64,000 nucleotides of DNA from JBASEY01 sp964404285 (GTDB taxonomy: Bacteria > CSSED10-310): the NCBI GenBank assembly GCA_964404285.1, contig CAYOJK010000001.1, positions 372,001 through 436,000 on the forward strand. The letters are read 5' to 3'. Position 1 is the stretch's first letter. Each line of letters begins with the position of its first letter. The position numbers were made by a program, and so were the translations under genes. Below the pieces are notes generated by a model. The model was not told the origin of the DNA. It saw nothing but the letters and a program-made list of their open reading frames with translations, and made no database searches. Of the stretch, positions 54,506-63,697 are shown one piece after another.

Positions 54506-55627
54506 ATGGCCATCACGACTATCCCGTTTTCTATTCATCATTCTCGACGTGATGATGTTCACAATGCCGCGTTAATAGCTCTTCGAGTTGCCTTGGACCT
54601 GAAACCGGACGAACGAATCTTGATTCTTGCAAACCCGGATGGAGATCTTCCGGTTATCGCCCAAACTGTCTATAACGCCGCTATTGAGCTGGGAGCTAGT
54701 CCAACCCTGCTATTTCAACCTGCTCGATCGCGCGTTGACTTTGCCGAAGAAACAACTTTAGCCGCTATTTCGACAGAACCAGAGGTCTTGTTCACTATTA
54801 CCAAAGAAAGTCTGGGAAACGATCCTCAAGGTTTGACCGACCCCTATCGAAAAGGAAAATTGACTTTCAATCACATTTTTTACTATCTCATCGCCAGTCA
54901 AAGAGCGCGAGGAGCTTGGTGTCCGGCAGCGAATCTCGATACATTTTGTCGGGCTGTCCCTATAGATTACCCAGCCTTGTGGGAACAAGCGAAGTTGCTG
55001 AATTTCCTTTTTGATAAAGCAAAAAAAATACACGTTACAACACCGGCCGGGACGGATTTGACCATTGATATGACGAATGTTCAAGGAATGCTGGATGACG
55101 GCGATTATCGGCTTCCAGGAAGCGGCGGAAATTTACCGGCCGGCGAAGTCTTCTGTGTCCCGGAAATCAACAGTCATGGAATAGCGGTTATAGATGGATC
55201 TACAAGCTTGTTAAATGGAGTTCTGGTTCCGTTAAACCCTTTTCAAATCCGTATCGAACAAGGGCAGGCAGTAGTTATCGAAGGAGGGGTCGAGGCTCGC
55301 TTGTTTCAGGATACTATCGATGAAATGAAAAAAGCGACTGAAGAGCAGATAAAAAGTGGTGTCATTTCTTCTCTGCAGGCCGACGGTTACCGTCGTAACT
55401 GCACCAATTTGGCCGAATTCGGCATCGGCTTGAATGCATCAGCAAAACTGATCGGAAACATGACCGAAGACGAAAAAGTGTTGAACACATGCCACATAGC
55501 TATTGGTGATGATTGTTACGGCAAAGCTCCTGCTGTCGCCCATCTGGATTGCATTATGAAAAATCCCACCATCACGATATATCTCGATGATGGCGGGACT
55601 CATACAATCAAACCGAATAACGTTTAG
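54506..55627 (+). CDS. Aminopeptidase T/M29-like protein
   Basis: A 373-residue protein of the COG2309 (AmpS/thermophilic aminopeptidase, M29) group. Characteristic segments are NLPAGEVFCVPE, the Glu in NLAEFGIG, and the late ACHIAIGDD-like region (NTCHIAIGDDCYG). These carry the metal-binding Glu, His and Asp of the family. I start at the ATG at 54506, because a perfect AGGAGG lies just before it. The last four bases overlap the stop of the convergent aminotransferase gene. Confidence 0.78.
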   Translation: MAITTIPFSIHHSRRDDVHNAALIALRVALDLKPDERILILANPDGDLPVIAQTVYNAAIELGASPTLLFQPARSRVDFAEETTLAAISTEPEVLFTITKESLGNDPQGLTDPYRKGKLTFNHIFYYLIASQRARGAWCPAANLDTFCRAVPIDYPALWEQAKLLNFLFDKAKKIHVTTPAGTDLTIDMTNVQGMLDDGDYRLPGSGGNLPAGEVFCVPEINSHGIAVIDGSTSLLNGVLVPLNPFQIRIEQGQAVVIEGGVEARLFQDTIDEMKKATEEQIKSGVISSLQADGYRRNCTNLAEFGIGLNASAKLIGNMTEDEKVLNTCHIAIGDDCYGKAPAVAHLDCIMKNPTITIYLDDGGTHTIKPNNV

Positions 55628-56817
55628 CTCAAAGCTGCTACCGCTTCCGCAATTCTCCTGACGCCTTCTCGGATATTATCCATCGAGGTTGCAAAAGATA
55701 TCCTAAGATTATCCGGCGACCCAAACCCTTCACCTGGGACCAAGGCAACATGGGCCTGTTCTAACAGGTAGTCACACAATTCCAAAGAACTGGTGATGGG
55801 TTTTCCTTTAAAACTTTTCTTAAAAAGAGCGGACACATTGGGGAACAAATAGAATGCGCCTTGAGGAATATTGGTTTTGAAGCCGGGAATCGAGTTAAAC
55901 TCACGGACAAGATAATCCCTACGTGTTTGGAATTCGAGATTCCGTTTTTCAAGAAAAGATTGATCGCCCTCAAAAGCGACAACAGCCGCTCTTTGCGAAA
56001 TTGAAACCGGATTCGATGTCAAATGACCTTGGATACGCTTCATGGCTTCGATAACATTTTCTGGGCCGGCCGTATATCCTATACGCCATCCTGTCATCGA
56101 ATAAGCTTTTGAAGCGCCGTCGATGATCACTGCATTATTACGTATTTCAGGCATAACGGTAACGACTCGCTTGAATTGATATCCTGGATAGGTAATTTTA
56201 GAATAAATCTCGTCTGCTATCACAAACACTCCATGCCGATGGGCCACCTCTAAAACAGGCTTCAACTGGGCTTCTGTGTATGCCGAACCTGTTGGGTTCG
56301 ACGGATTGTTAAGAAGTATCGCTTTGGTTCGTGGCGTTATAGCTCTTTCAAGGGAGTCTGCCGTTAAAAGAAAATTATCCGATTCTTTCATGGTCACACA
56401 TACCGGTACAGCTCCCAGAAGCTTGACCTGCTCGGGATAAGAAACCCAATAAGGTGATGGTACAATGACTTCGTCCCCCGGATCGACGCTTGCCGCTAAT
56501 GCCAGATAAATCGACGTTTTGGCTCCTGTGCTGACGATGATTTCTTTTGGCGTGTAATCCAAGTTGTCATCAATTTTCAGCCGATTGATAATTGCCTGTT
56601 TTAATTCCGGAATTCCATCGCTCTGAGTGTACCGCGTATAGTTTTCCGCAATCGCCTGTATGCCGGCCACTTTGATATTGTCAGGCGTGAAGAAATCCGG
56701 CTCACCCACGCTGAAGTCGATAACAGGGATTCCTTCTTTTTTCATTGCCTTGGCCTTAGCCGAAATCTTCAGGGTCAATGATGGTGACAACTGTTGAACG
56801 CTATTTGATAATTTCAT
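55624..56817 (-). CDS. aspC: Class I aspartate-type aminotransferase
   Basis: A 397-residue PLP aminotransferase of the aspartate/prephenate subgroup. Landmarks are DFSVGEPDF, NNPSNPTGS, the Asp and Tyr in VIADEIYSKI, the PLP Lys in GASKAYSMTGWRIG, and the arginine in LRISFAT. Substrates are likely aspartate/2-oxoglutarate and aromatic oxoacids; sequence alone does not distinguish. I start at the ATG at 56817, after GGAGG, rather than four codons upstream. It is the last gene of the four-gene operon starting at 58453, 30 bases after DUF3343. Confidence 0.9.
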   Translation of the reverse strand: MKLSNSVQQLSPSLTLKISAKAKAMKKEGIPVIDFSVGEPDFFTPDNIKVAGIQAIAENYTRYTQSDGIPELKQAIINRLKIDDNLDYTPKEIIVSTGAKTSIYLALAASVDPGDEVIVPSPYWVSYPEQVKLLGAVPVCVTMKESDNFLLTADSLERAITPRTKAILLNNPSNPTGSAYTEAQLKPVLEVAHRHGVFVIADEIYSKITYPGYQFKRVVTVMPEIRNNAVIIDGASKAYSMTGWRIGYTAGPENVIEAMKRIQGHLTSNPVSISQRAAVVAFEGDQSFLEKRNLEFQTRRDYLVREFNSIPGFKTNIPQGAFYLFPNVSALFKKSFKGKPITSSLELCDYLLEQAHVALVPGEGFGSPDNLRISFATSMDNIREGVRRIAEAVAALS

Positions 56818-56847
56818 TCTATCCTCCAATTCAAAAATAGGTTTGAG

Positions 56848-57120
56848 TTATGGTTCCATGTTTTTCCAGACATCATCTTCTTTGACAAAAACTCCGTAAA
56901 TCTGAATCTTACGTGAAGTTGCAATCTGTTTAATTTTAGTGAGATCTTCCGGTTTGATCCCCAATACCAACCCACAATCACTTCCTAACTGCCTGGGTTT
57001 GACCAGAGTTCGATATAAAATCCCCTCTTTTTCAAGGCTGTTTTCCATTACCAAATGCTCATGAACACTACTCATTAGAACGATCACTTCGTTTGATGCC
57101 GTTTTTCCGGATGTCATCAT
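56848..57120 (-). CDS. DUF3343 protein, putative sulfur/selenium carrier
   Basis: A 90-residue protein of the DUF3343 family. Its core is the strand VIVLMSSVHEHLVMENSLE and the Cys motif GSDCGLVLGI with Cys49, in the position where the family has SSCGL. DUF3343 genes are often next to cysteine desulfurase-like or YedF/SirA genes, and the protein is proposed to hold S or Se. Its ATG overlaps the stop of the desulfurase-like gene (ATGA). The Asp before the Cys is an unusual replacement. Confidence 0.85.
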   Translation of the reverse strand: MMTSGKTASNEVIVLMSSVHEHLVMENSLEKEGILYRTLVKPRQLGSDCGLVLGIKPEDLTKIKQIATSRKIQIYGVFVKEDDVWKNMEP

Positions 57121-58256
57121 TTTTTTCTCACTACCTGGTCCAAAGCCGTCAACATAGCATCGATATCTGAGTCTTGATGAAAAATCCCAGGAGATATTCT
57201 TAAAGCGCCTTCAGGATAAGACCCAATTGTTTTATGTGCCCATGGCGCACAATGCAGGCCGGCGCGAGTGATTATTCGATATTCATGGGCCAAATCATTG
57301 GCCAATGCCGCAACATCTTTACCCTTGCAGGTCACACTAAAAACCATTGTTCTCGATTCTGCCGTTTTAGGACCATACAATCGAATACCAGGAATGGCAT
57401 TCAATCCATCCAGTACCCTTTCATTGAGATGATTATTTTGAGCTTGAATGCTGAGGAGACCTTTTTGGTCAATATATTTTAAAGCAGCCTGCAATCCAGC
57501 CATACCGGGTAAATTTTGCGTTCCGGCTTCATATTTATCCGGCATCGTTTCCGGTTGGTCATCGTCGTCTGAATGCGTTCCAGTTCCTCCAAAAATCAGT
57601 GGTTTTGGTGTATATCGTGAAGAAATATATAAAAAGCCTATACCTGCAGGGCCTAGAAGGCCTTTATGGCCAGACCCGGCCAACAGATCGATCCGATCTC
57701 GATCGATATCAATTTCTATCGATCCAACCGTCTGTGCACAGTCAACCATAAATAAAGCGTCGTGTTCTCTTGCCAGTTGACCTATCGGCGTGAGATCGTT
57801 AACTGCACCGGTGACATTTGATGAATGATTAATCACGACCAATTTTGTTTTAGCTTCAAAAGACTTCCTTATTTCATCGATATCTACGAACCCATCAGGT
57901 GAACTCGTAACAATATCAACAATTACTCCTCGTTTTTTTTCCAAGTATCGAAGCGGTCTAGCGACAGCATTATGCTCCATTGACGTTGTCAGAACATGAT
58001 CACCAGGCTCTAAAACACCCTGTAGTCCAGTATTGATCATCTGTGTAGCATTCAAACCGAACACAATCCGTGAGCTGTCTTCCGCTTTGATCAAATCAGC
58101 TAATGATTCCCTGAGATCAAAAATAAGCCTATGTTGAAAAGGATTAAATGATCTTCCAGGGCTACCCATCAGCGTTTGAATATTTTCCGCCATCGCCTCG
58201 GAAACACCGGGAGCTTTCGGCCATGATGTCGCTGCATTGTCAAAGTAAGGGTTCAT
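57117..58256 (-). CDS. Class V cysteine desulfurase-like enzyme
   Basis: A 379-residue PLP enzyme of the SufS/CsdB-like group, in the subfamily known from TIGR01977. PLP Lys is K198 in GSGHKGLLG; the Cys on the mobile loop is C336 in RAGLHCAPW. The opening YFDNAATSWPKAP is the family hallmark. It probably removes sulfur from cysteine or selenium from selenocysteine and hands it to the DUF3343 protein encoded next. It overlaps the genes on both sides by 4 nt. Confidence 0.9.
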   Translation of the reverse strand: MNPYFDNAATSWPKAPGVSEAMAENIQTLMGSPGRSFNPFQHRLIFDLRESLADLIKAEDSSRIVFGLNATQMINTGLQGVLEPGDHVLTTSMEHNAVARPLRYLEKKRGVIVDIVTSSPDGFVDIDEIRKSFEAKTKLVVINHSSNVTGAVNDLTPIGQLAREHDALFMVDCAQTVGSIEIDIDRDRIDLLAGSGHKGLLGPAGIGFLYISSRYTPKPLIFGGTGTHSDDDDQPETMPDKYEAGTQNLPGMAGLQAALKYIDQKGLLSIQAQNNHLNERVLDGLNAIPGIRLYGPKTAESRTMVFSVTCKGKDVAALANDLAHEYRIITRAGLHCAPWAHKTIGSYPEGALRISPGIFHQDSDIDAMLTALDQVVRKK

Positions 58257-58453
58257 TCGTCGCTATCCAACCCCTTATCAATTGGATCTAATAGTGATTG
58301 CTCTTGTGCAGGAAGTCTAGTTTCCGCTTTCTCCAAGCGATTAATCATGAAAAAATAACCCGTAGCAATGGCAATTATGAAAATAAGTAGCACACCAATC
58401 CATTCCGTTTTTCGAAATGATTTTTTTTGATGTTTTTTCTGATCTTGGGGCAT
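58253..58453 (-). CDS. Small single-span membrane protein
   Basis: A 66-residue protein with a basic N-terminus (1-18), one membrane helix (about 19-37) and an acidic tail. I recognise no family. The stop overlaps the ATG of the desulfurase-like gene (ATGA), and a promoter candidate sits 34 bases upstream, so it is the first gene of the operon. It may anchor or regulate the desulfurase; that is inference. Confidence 0.65.
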   Translation of the reverse strand: MPQDQKKHQKKSFRKTEWIGVLLIFIIAIATGYFFMINRLEKAETRLPAQEQSLLDPIDKGLDSDE

Positions 58454-58486
58454 ATTGAATCCTCAAACCTGTCCAAATACGACGCT

Positions 58487-58516
58487 ATTATAGGGGAAGC
58501 GAAGTCCAAGCTTCAA
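58487..58516 (-). promoter_or_regulatory. Promoter candidate for the desulfurase/DUF3343 operon
   Basis: On the minus strand TTGAAG (58511-58516) and TATAAT (58487-58492) lie 18 bases apart. The -10 box is perfect. A transcript would begin near 58480, leaving about 27 nt before the ATG at 58453. Confidence 0.5.
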
Positions 58517-58675
58517 TGATTTTGATTTTTTCTCTTCTTTAAGGCTAATATGATAACTGTTACTGATAATCGGGCACTTGTAAAGCAGACCGAAACCATC
58601 TGTAAAACCGGCGTCAAAAGTTAGCCGTTGTTCCGACCACAATCAATTCGGCAGGATTTATTTCAGGAGATTCTA

Positions 58676-60175
58676 ATGGAAATAATTTTAGCAGGAATGA
58701 ATATCGACAAAACACTATTAGACGAATATCGAGTAGCGCTGCGTAAAACTTTGGAAAACCTAGAGGATTCTGAAAAACTATCCGATATTTCTTCGACGAT
58801 ACAAGAGTTGTTGGACAGAAATAACCTTACGCCGGAAACCTTGTCGGCTGCCTATGCTAGAATCAGCCGAGACCCTCGTCCAGTCAACCAACTACGTGAA
58901 GATGCTCGAATTCAAGTTGGTAAGGCCAGGCGATCGAACAAAAATATAATTTTCGATCTTGGGCATGCCTCAGTTGCCGAACACGCTGTATTCAATCTAG
59001 ATATACTAGGTGTATCGCGCTTGTTGTCCGAGATTCTTCAATCTCATCGTCTGTGCTCATTCACAGAAAAATCACAGCGCTACATACGCCTGGATCAGGA
59101 TTACTACGTGCCGGATGCTATACGCAGATCAGATATTTTTGATGAATTCGATCAGTTCGTCAAAGATAGATTCAACGATTATCGAATACTGACTGAATTG
59201 ATTGAAAAAGACCTAAATCACGATCCGGTATCAGCCGCCGAAGACGCTCGTTATGTACTGCCCCTTTGCACAACGACTCAGATGGGAATGACCTTGAACG
59301 CAAGAAATTTGGAGATGCTACTGCAACAAGCCGCGTCATCGACCAATACAGAGTTTAACGAGTTTGGACACCGGCTTTTTTCCATCATTGATGGAGTGGC
59401 GCCATCTATTATCAAATACACAGAGGCTTCGACGCGAAAAATCGATATGGAAAAAGCTATAAAATCACTTGTTTTAAAACATTTTATTCCTACAAAACTC
59501 ACTCGGCCAAAACCGGCCGAATCTGTTCGTCTGCTTTTCTCGACACCTGATGGCGATCGACTAGTAGCAGGAGCGCTATTGTCGCGACTGGGAATTGCCT
59601 TGCCCCAAAAGATGGATTCATCCCAGGACAACTATCCTCCTGATCTTCTTCACCAAATTTTTCTAGAAATTTTTCGATATATGAAACCCTGGGATTCAGC
59701 GCCACGGGAATTCGAATATGCTGATTTTCTATTTGAACTGGAATTGAGCGCCGCCGCTTTCGCGCAATTGAAGCGACACCGCATGGCAACCATTACCACC
59801 GGTGATTATGATTTCGATCTTCCGATCACTATTCCTCCTGTTTTGAGAGGAACACCAGGAGACAGCATTTTGAAAAATGCGAGTGAAGAAAGCCGAGAGC
59901 TTATTCGGAAAATTTCACTCATATCGTCAGAGTCCATACCATACGCCGTTCTGTCTTGCCATCGACGGCATGTTTTATTGAAAACAAATGCCCGCGAACT
60001 GATACATCTATCCCGTTTGCGAGAAGATGAACATGCTCAGTGGGATATTCGTGAATGCATATCGGCAATGATCCGCCTGGCTCGAGAAAAACTGCCGGGG
60101 TGCCTGCTGCCCGCATGTGGAAAGCACTCTTATGAAGATCATAGAAGAAAGCTAGGCTTTCGGTTATTCCCTTAA
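58676..60175 (+). CDS. Tandem ThyX-fold protein (FAD-dependent thymidylate synthase family)
   Basis: A 499-residue protein made of two ThyX-like halves. The first (about 80-290) has GHASVAEH and GVSR, then SHRLCSFTEKSQRY at 123-136, in the place of the ThyX motif RHRxxS-x-x-SxRY. The second (about 340-490) has KRHRMATITT at 366-375 and the substrate-helix motif TNARELIHL with AQWDIRE (438-460). Each half keeps only part of the standard signature, so the two may build one composite site. Ordinary ThyX chains are about 220-260 residues. It could make dTMP or do a related FAD-dependent reaction. I start at the ATG at 58676, after AGGAG. Confidence 0.78.
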   Translation: MEIILAGMNIDKTLLDEYRVALRKTLENLEDSEKLSDISSTIQELLDRNNLTPETLSAAYARISRDPRPVNQLREDARIQVGKARRSNKNIIFDLGHASVAEHAVFNLDILGVSRLLSEILQSHRLCSFTEKSQRYIRLDQDYYVPDAIRRSDIFDEFDQFVKDRFNDYRILTELIEKDLNHDPVSAAEDARYVLPLCTTTQMGMTLNARNLEMLLQQAASSTNTEFNEFGHRLFSIIDGVAPSIIKYTEASTRKIDMEKAIKSLVLKHFIPTKLTRPKPAESVRLLFSTPDGDRLVAGALLSRLGIALPQKMDSSQDNYPPDLLHQIFLEIFRYMKPWDSAPREFEYADFLFELELSAAAFAQLKRHRMATITTGDYDFDLPITIPPVLRGTPGDSILKNASEESRELIRKISLISSESIPYAVLSCHRRHVLLKTNARELIHLSRLREDEHAQWDIRECISAMIRLAREKLPGCLLPACGKHSYEDHRRKLGFRLFP

Positions 60176-60246
60176 CTATTTAAAATAGCTGGAACATGAG
60201 GGTAGTTAGTAGTCAGTTAAAGATTGAACACTATTGAATGTACAAA

Positions 60247-60272
60247 AAAACCCCGGTATGTACCGGGGTTTT
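60247..60272. terminator. Bidirectional intrinsic terminator
   Basis: CCCCGGTA (60251-60258) and TACCGGGG (60261-60268) form a perfect 8-bp GC-rich stem with flanking A and T runs, so the full helix is 12 bp. On the minus strand seven T follow, ending the 60294 gene; on the plus strand four T end the ThyX gene. It is the clearest terminator in the window. Confidence 0.85.
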
Positions 60273-60293
60273 AAGATACAGTTTATTATACTA

Positions 60294-60746
60294 TTACAGC
60301 GCGCCGTAGGGGTTCTGGGGCAGAACAAGGGTAAAACCAGGCTGTGCTGACCAAGTAGGCTGAGTGACTTGGGCATAGATGCAGCCCCAGAGATAAACAC
60401 AATCTTCACCCATTGGATCGATTTCGAATTTACCAAATCCGGTACCATCACCAGTTGGGCTGACAGCAGCGAAATGGTCCTGATACCACGCTTCGGTTGT
60501 TTCAGGCAACCAGCAAGTTCCAGCAGCAATGGTGTTAGACGTAGAAATAAGTTCTTGTCCTTGTTCGTTCATCAGGGTGATTGAGACTACCGCTGGATCA
60601 GTAGCATGGGCGTTACTGACTGAGAAGAATGTCACGCATGCCCATCCGTGCTGCCAGAATGGGAAATAAACGGTTTCCGTCAGAGCGACATTGGCAACAA
60701 GGCCAAGTACTACGATCATTGAAAGTGCTAAAAGTCCTTTTTTCAT
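60294..60746 (-). CDS. Secreted protein of unknown family
   Basis: A 150-residue exported protein with a clean signal peptide (residues 1-24). The mature part is beta-rich and opens VYFPFWQHGW. It has four Cys, which may form two disulfides. I do not recognise the family. It is a single gene with AAGGAG before the ATG at 60746, and ends at the strong terminator at 60247-60272. A small GAGGG/CCCTC hairpin sits in its leader. These marks suggest a well-expressed secreted protein. Confidence 0.6.
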   Translation of the reverse strand: MKKGLLALSMIVVLGLVANVALTETVYFPFWQHGWACVTFFSVSNAHATDPAVVSITLMNEQGQELISTSNTIAAGTCWLPETTEAWYQDHFAAVSPTGDGTGFGKFEIDPMGEDCVYLWGCIYAQVTQPTWSAQPGFTLVLPQNPYGAL

Positions 60747-60783
60747 TTTGAAACTCCTTTTAATGAAAAACCTAAAAAGTTCC

Positions 60784-60798
60784 GAGGGCTTCTCCCTC
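60784..60798. other. Leader hairpin of the 60294 gene
   Basis: GAGGG and CCCTC form a 5-bp stem with a 5-base loop, about 40-50 bases before the ATG. It may protect the mRNA 5' end or attenuate transcription; no clear T-tract follows. Confidence 0.3.
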
Positions 60799-60861
60799 AT
60801 TCGACAATATAAACCGGTGAGTTCCCAAATTGTTCCGCGACATGTAATTTTTTTTCAAGAT

Positions 60862-60901
60862 AAAAACAAAACCGCCCAAAACACTTGATTTCAGACGGTT
60901 T
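60862..60901 (-). terminator. Intrinsic terminator of the M14 carboxypeptidase gene
   Basis: On the minus-strand RNA, AAACCGUCUGAAA and UUUUGGGCGGUUU pair over 13 positions, including three G-U pairs, around a 7-base loop, followed by UGUUUUU. It lies 15 bases after the stop at 60916. Confidence 0.75.
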
Positions 60902-60915
60902 ATATTTTCTTGCTT

Positions 60916-63462
60916 TTAAAGCGGATCAACACATGAGTCGCCGCCTAGAGCTACCAAAAAGATTTTTTGAGCATCCGCTGCTGAAATCATCCCATTCCCA
61001 TCACAGTCCGCACTGCACTCCTCCTGGTAGGTCGGCGTGTAAGCTCCCAAAGAAATTTGAAACGCCAATTGCGCATCGCTTGCCGTAATCTGTAAATCCT
61101 GATTGACATCACCGTTGTTGATACAGTCATTCGGAGTCCATGTAGGCGCAGGTGTCGGCGGAATCTCGGGCACGGTCAACCCGCAAATAGCTATATCATC
61201 GATATAGAAACCCAAATCGTTTACATAAATATCTGAAGTCAGTCTCCATCGAATAGTGACTTCCGGCTGACCATCGGCAATCTGCGATATGTCAATTACC
61301 TGCTCATTCCAAGAGGTATCCTGCCCATACCCTGACCAGACAACCGTCCAATTGACATTGTCATTCGATACTTTCACATAAGCTGTATCATAGCCCTGCT
61401 CATTTTTCAGAAAGCGATAAAAATGTAGCTCGGTATTGACCAAATCAGAACAGTCAAACGGGGTGGATGTGAGCCGATAATCGGCATTGTTGGAATAATT
61501 ACCGTTCAAATTAGTGCCATAGCAATACTGACCGGAATACGGGCCGGACATTCCTGTGGTAGGAGCGCCGAAGGCCCAGCCATTGCTGCCGGAATTATTG
61601 ATCGTATAACCCGGATTTGCATTGAGATTCTCCTCGTAAACAGGGCATCGATATACGAAATTGCTAACTTTCAAATAGATGGTCGAATCAGGGGAGCATA
61701 ACTGCTGATCCGCGCTGAAAGTGACTGTGAATTCGGCCACATGACCTTCCGGCGCCAGAGGTGAGGCTTGAATTTTGAAATGCGGCTCTTGTGTCGATCC
61801 GGCTCCACCATCCGGAATATTGCCGATTATAGCCTGCCCATTCAGCACAACGACATGAGGATCCGAGGTGGTAAGTGTCGCAGTGACATTGGTGGTTGCT
61901 CCCGTTGCCCCGGCGATTATTTCCAGATTTGCCGTCTCACCGATACCCAAAACATCTTTCGGCTCGCCCAGAGAATCGTACACCGTCATACCCCTTGGAA
62001 ACACGCCGAAGCTGCCGTTTGGAACCAGCAGAATCGTGCGCTCAACCCGACTGGAACCGACGGTTATGGGTGTCACAGAGGTTCCATAACCGGGAGCTGA
62101 CGCAGTCAAATGGTATTCGCCGGGTACCACCGGACGCCAAAACCGCCCAAAACCATCTGTTATTCTGGGAGTTTCATCAGAGGTCATCAGGTTTTCCAGT
62201 AAATTAAATTCAACGCCTTCCAAAGACTCACCAGTACACGCATCGACGATGTGACCTGTAATCATGGGGCCTTCTAGCCGGTTCAACAAATATTGCCACC
62301 CTGCACGCTGGCGTTGAACGGTAATATCGCGCCATTGGTTGTATCCAGGTAAAAATCCCTGACTGGAAGAGTTGACCTCGATAACATAGGGAAATGTTCC
62401 CAATTCAGCATAAAGCCAGTCAATATCACCGCCATCAGTGGCATACAGGATTTCCCAACAGGTGCCGGGAGTGAATCCCATCGTGCCATTATCCCGCATC
62501 AATACTGATGCCAAGCCTTGGCCGACCGAAGCCATAGCTGCCTTGTCCGGCGTATAAACATTATCACACCCATAAGGATAAATGACCAGTTCGGAATAGG
62601 AATGATAGGAGATATTGAATACGGGTTTAATAGCGGAAGCAAACGTCATTATGTGGCTGACACAGTATGATTCCCCCGGAAACTGTCCACGATATAAATC
62701 GTTGCTGGGAGACCCCGAGCTGCCATTGCAAGCGCCCCAAAAAGCAGGATAATTCCTATTGGGGTCGATGCCGTAATAAGAAGATCCCGGCGGAGGCGAA
62801 TGTCGATCTTTACGCCACATATCATTATTATTGAAAACCCAGTTGATCCCATCTAGATTCACTTGTGGAATAATCCAAATATTGTATGAGTCAACCCAAT
62901 GCGTCACCTGAGGATCCGTGCCGTATTTTGTCAGCAGATAATCGATCATGTCCACCATGATTTCCGCTGTCATCACCTCCCGTGCATGATGCTGACCATT
63001 GAACATAATCGTCAGTTTGTCCTGGTCCAGGCTTGCATTTTCAGTGATTTTCATTGCATAAATCGCACGACCCTCTTCAGTATCCCCGATCGCTATCAAC
63101 TTTGTTAAATCGGGGTAACTATTTGAATACGTCAGCATGATTTCCGCTGTTTCATGTGGTTCCAGATATTGAGGATCAACCAGCAACCCTTTTCCCGACT
63201 CTCGTAAAATCTCGATGTCATACCCAGCGTCAAGTTGACCGAATTCTTGCTCAGTTACCACTAAATCAACATAAAACTTCTGGTGATCGACACCGGTGAT
63301 ATCAAGCCGATCTGATTGCATATCCTTGAGCGCTTCTTGAAATTCATTTTTATCTTTGAATTTCAATCGGATCCAATAATGGTCATCCAAATCGGATCCT
63401 GACACGCCAATGGATAGTAAACACGACACGGCAAGGAAAATAAGAATCAATGATCGTTTCAT
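60916..63462 (-). CDS. Secreted M14 zinc carboxypeptidase with dockerin
   Basis: An 848-residue exported peptidase. A signal peptide (1-22) and a propeptide-like region precede the M14 domain (about 100-400): zinc ligands H159 and E162 (HARE) and H287 (YHSYSE), catalytic E362 (VIEVNSSS). Next come a carboxypeptidase-regulatory-like beta domain (about 400-480), a second beta domain, a jellyroll-like anchor domain (about 640-765) and a PTPAPT linker. The last 60 residues are a type I dockerin with two calcium-binding repeats (GDVNQDLQITASDAQ and CDGNGMISAADAQ). Dockerins bind cohesins; none is encoded in this window. GGAGG precedes the ATG. Confidence 0.9.
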   Translation of the reverse strand: MKRSLILIFLAVSCLLSIGVSGSDLDDHYWIRLKFKDKNEFQEALKDMQSDRLDITGVDHQKFYVDLVVTEQEFGQLDAGYDIEILRESGKGLLVDPQYLEPHETAEIMLTYSNSYPDLTKLIAIGDTEEGRAIYAMKITENASLDQDKLTIMFNGQHHAREVMTAEIMVDMIDYLLTKYGTDPQVTHWVDSYNIWIIPQVNLDGINWVFNNNDMWRKDRHSPPPGSSYYGIDPNRNYPAFWGACNGSSGSPSNDLYRGQFPGESYCVSHIMTFASAIKPVFNISYHSYSELVIYPYGCDNVYTPDKAAMASVGQGLASVLMRDNGTMGFTPGTCWEILYATDGGDIDWLYAELGTFPYVIEVNSSSQGFLPGYNQWRDITVQRQRAGWQYLLNRLEGPMITGHIVDACTGESLEGVEFNLLENLMTSDETPRITDGFGRFWRPVVPGEYHLTASAPGYGTSVTPITVGSSRVERTILLVPNGSFGVFPRGMTVYDSLGEPKDVLGIGETANLEIIAGATGATTNVTATLTTSDPHVVVLNGQAIIGNIPDGGAGSTQEPHFKIQASPLAPEGHVAEFTVTFSADQQLCSPDSTIYLKVSNFVYRCPVYEENLNANPGYTINNSGSNGWAFGAPTTGMSGPYSGQYCYGTNLNGNYSNNADYRLTSTPFDCSDLVNTELHFYRFLKNEQGYDTAYVKVSNDNVNWTVVWSGYGQDTSWNEQVIDISQIADGQPEVTIRWRLTSDIYVNDLGFYIDDIAICGLTVPEIPPTPAPTWTPNDCINNGDVNQDLQITASDAQLAFQISLGAYTPTYQEECSADCDGNGMISAADAQKIFLVALGGDSCVDPL

Positions 63463-63697
63463 TTCATGTTTCCTCCATATACCTCTAACAATTGTTTGTC
63501 GTTGAATTCAGATTCTATAAACCGAACAATACACAACGTTTTTCAGTTCAGGCTTCTGCAAATATAATACCGATATATCTGAATTGAAAGATACTTCTTT
63601 CTTTTCTTGACGTTTTTTAGTGATAACCTTATGATTTTAGCGTTTTATATACCGCAGCAGGTATTTTATTTTGCAGCTTGACTAAAGGGAGTTAACG
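63463..63697. other. Divergent promoter region, 235 bases
   Basis: This region separates the M14 gene (minus) and a lipoprotein gene (plus). It is AT-rich and should hold both promoters, but I cannot choose a -35/-10 pair with confidence. Confidence 0.4.

Noticed and set aside
60888..60902. TTCAGACGG resembles the Neisseria DNA uptake sequence
   Set aside because: It is explained by a terminator hairpin, the match is partial and no second copy was noticed.
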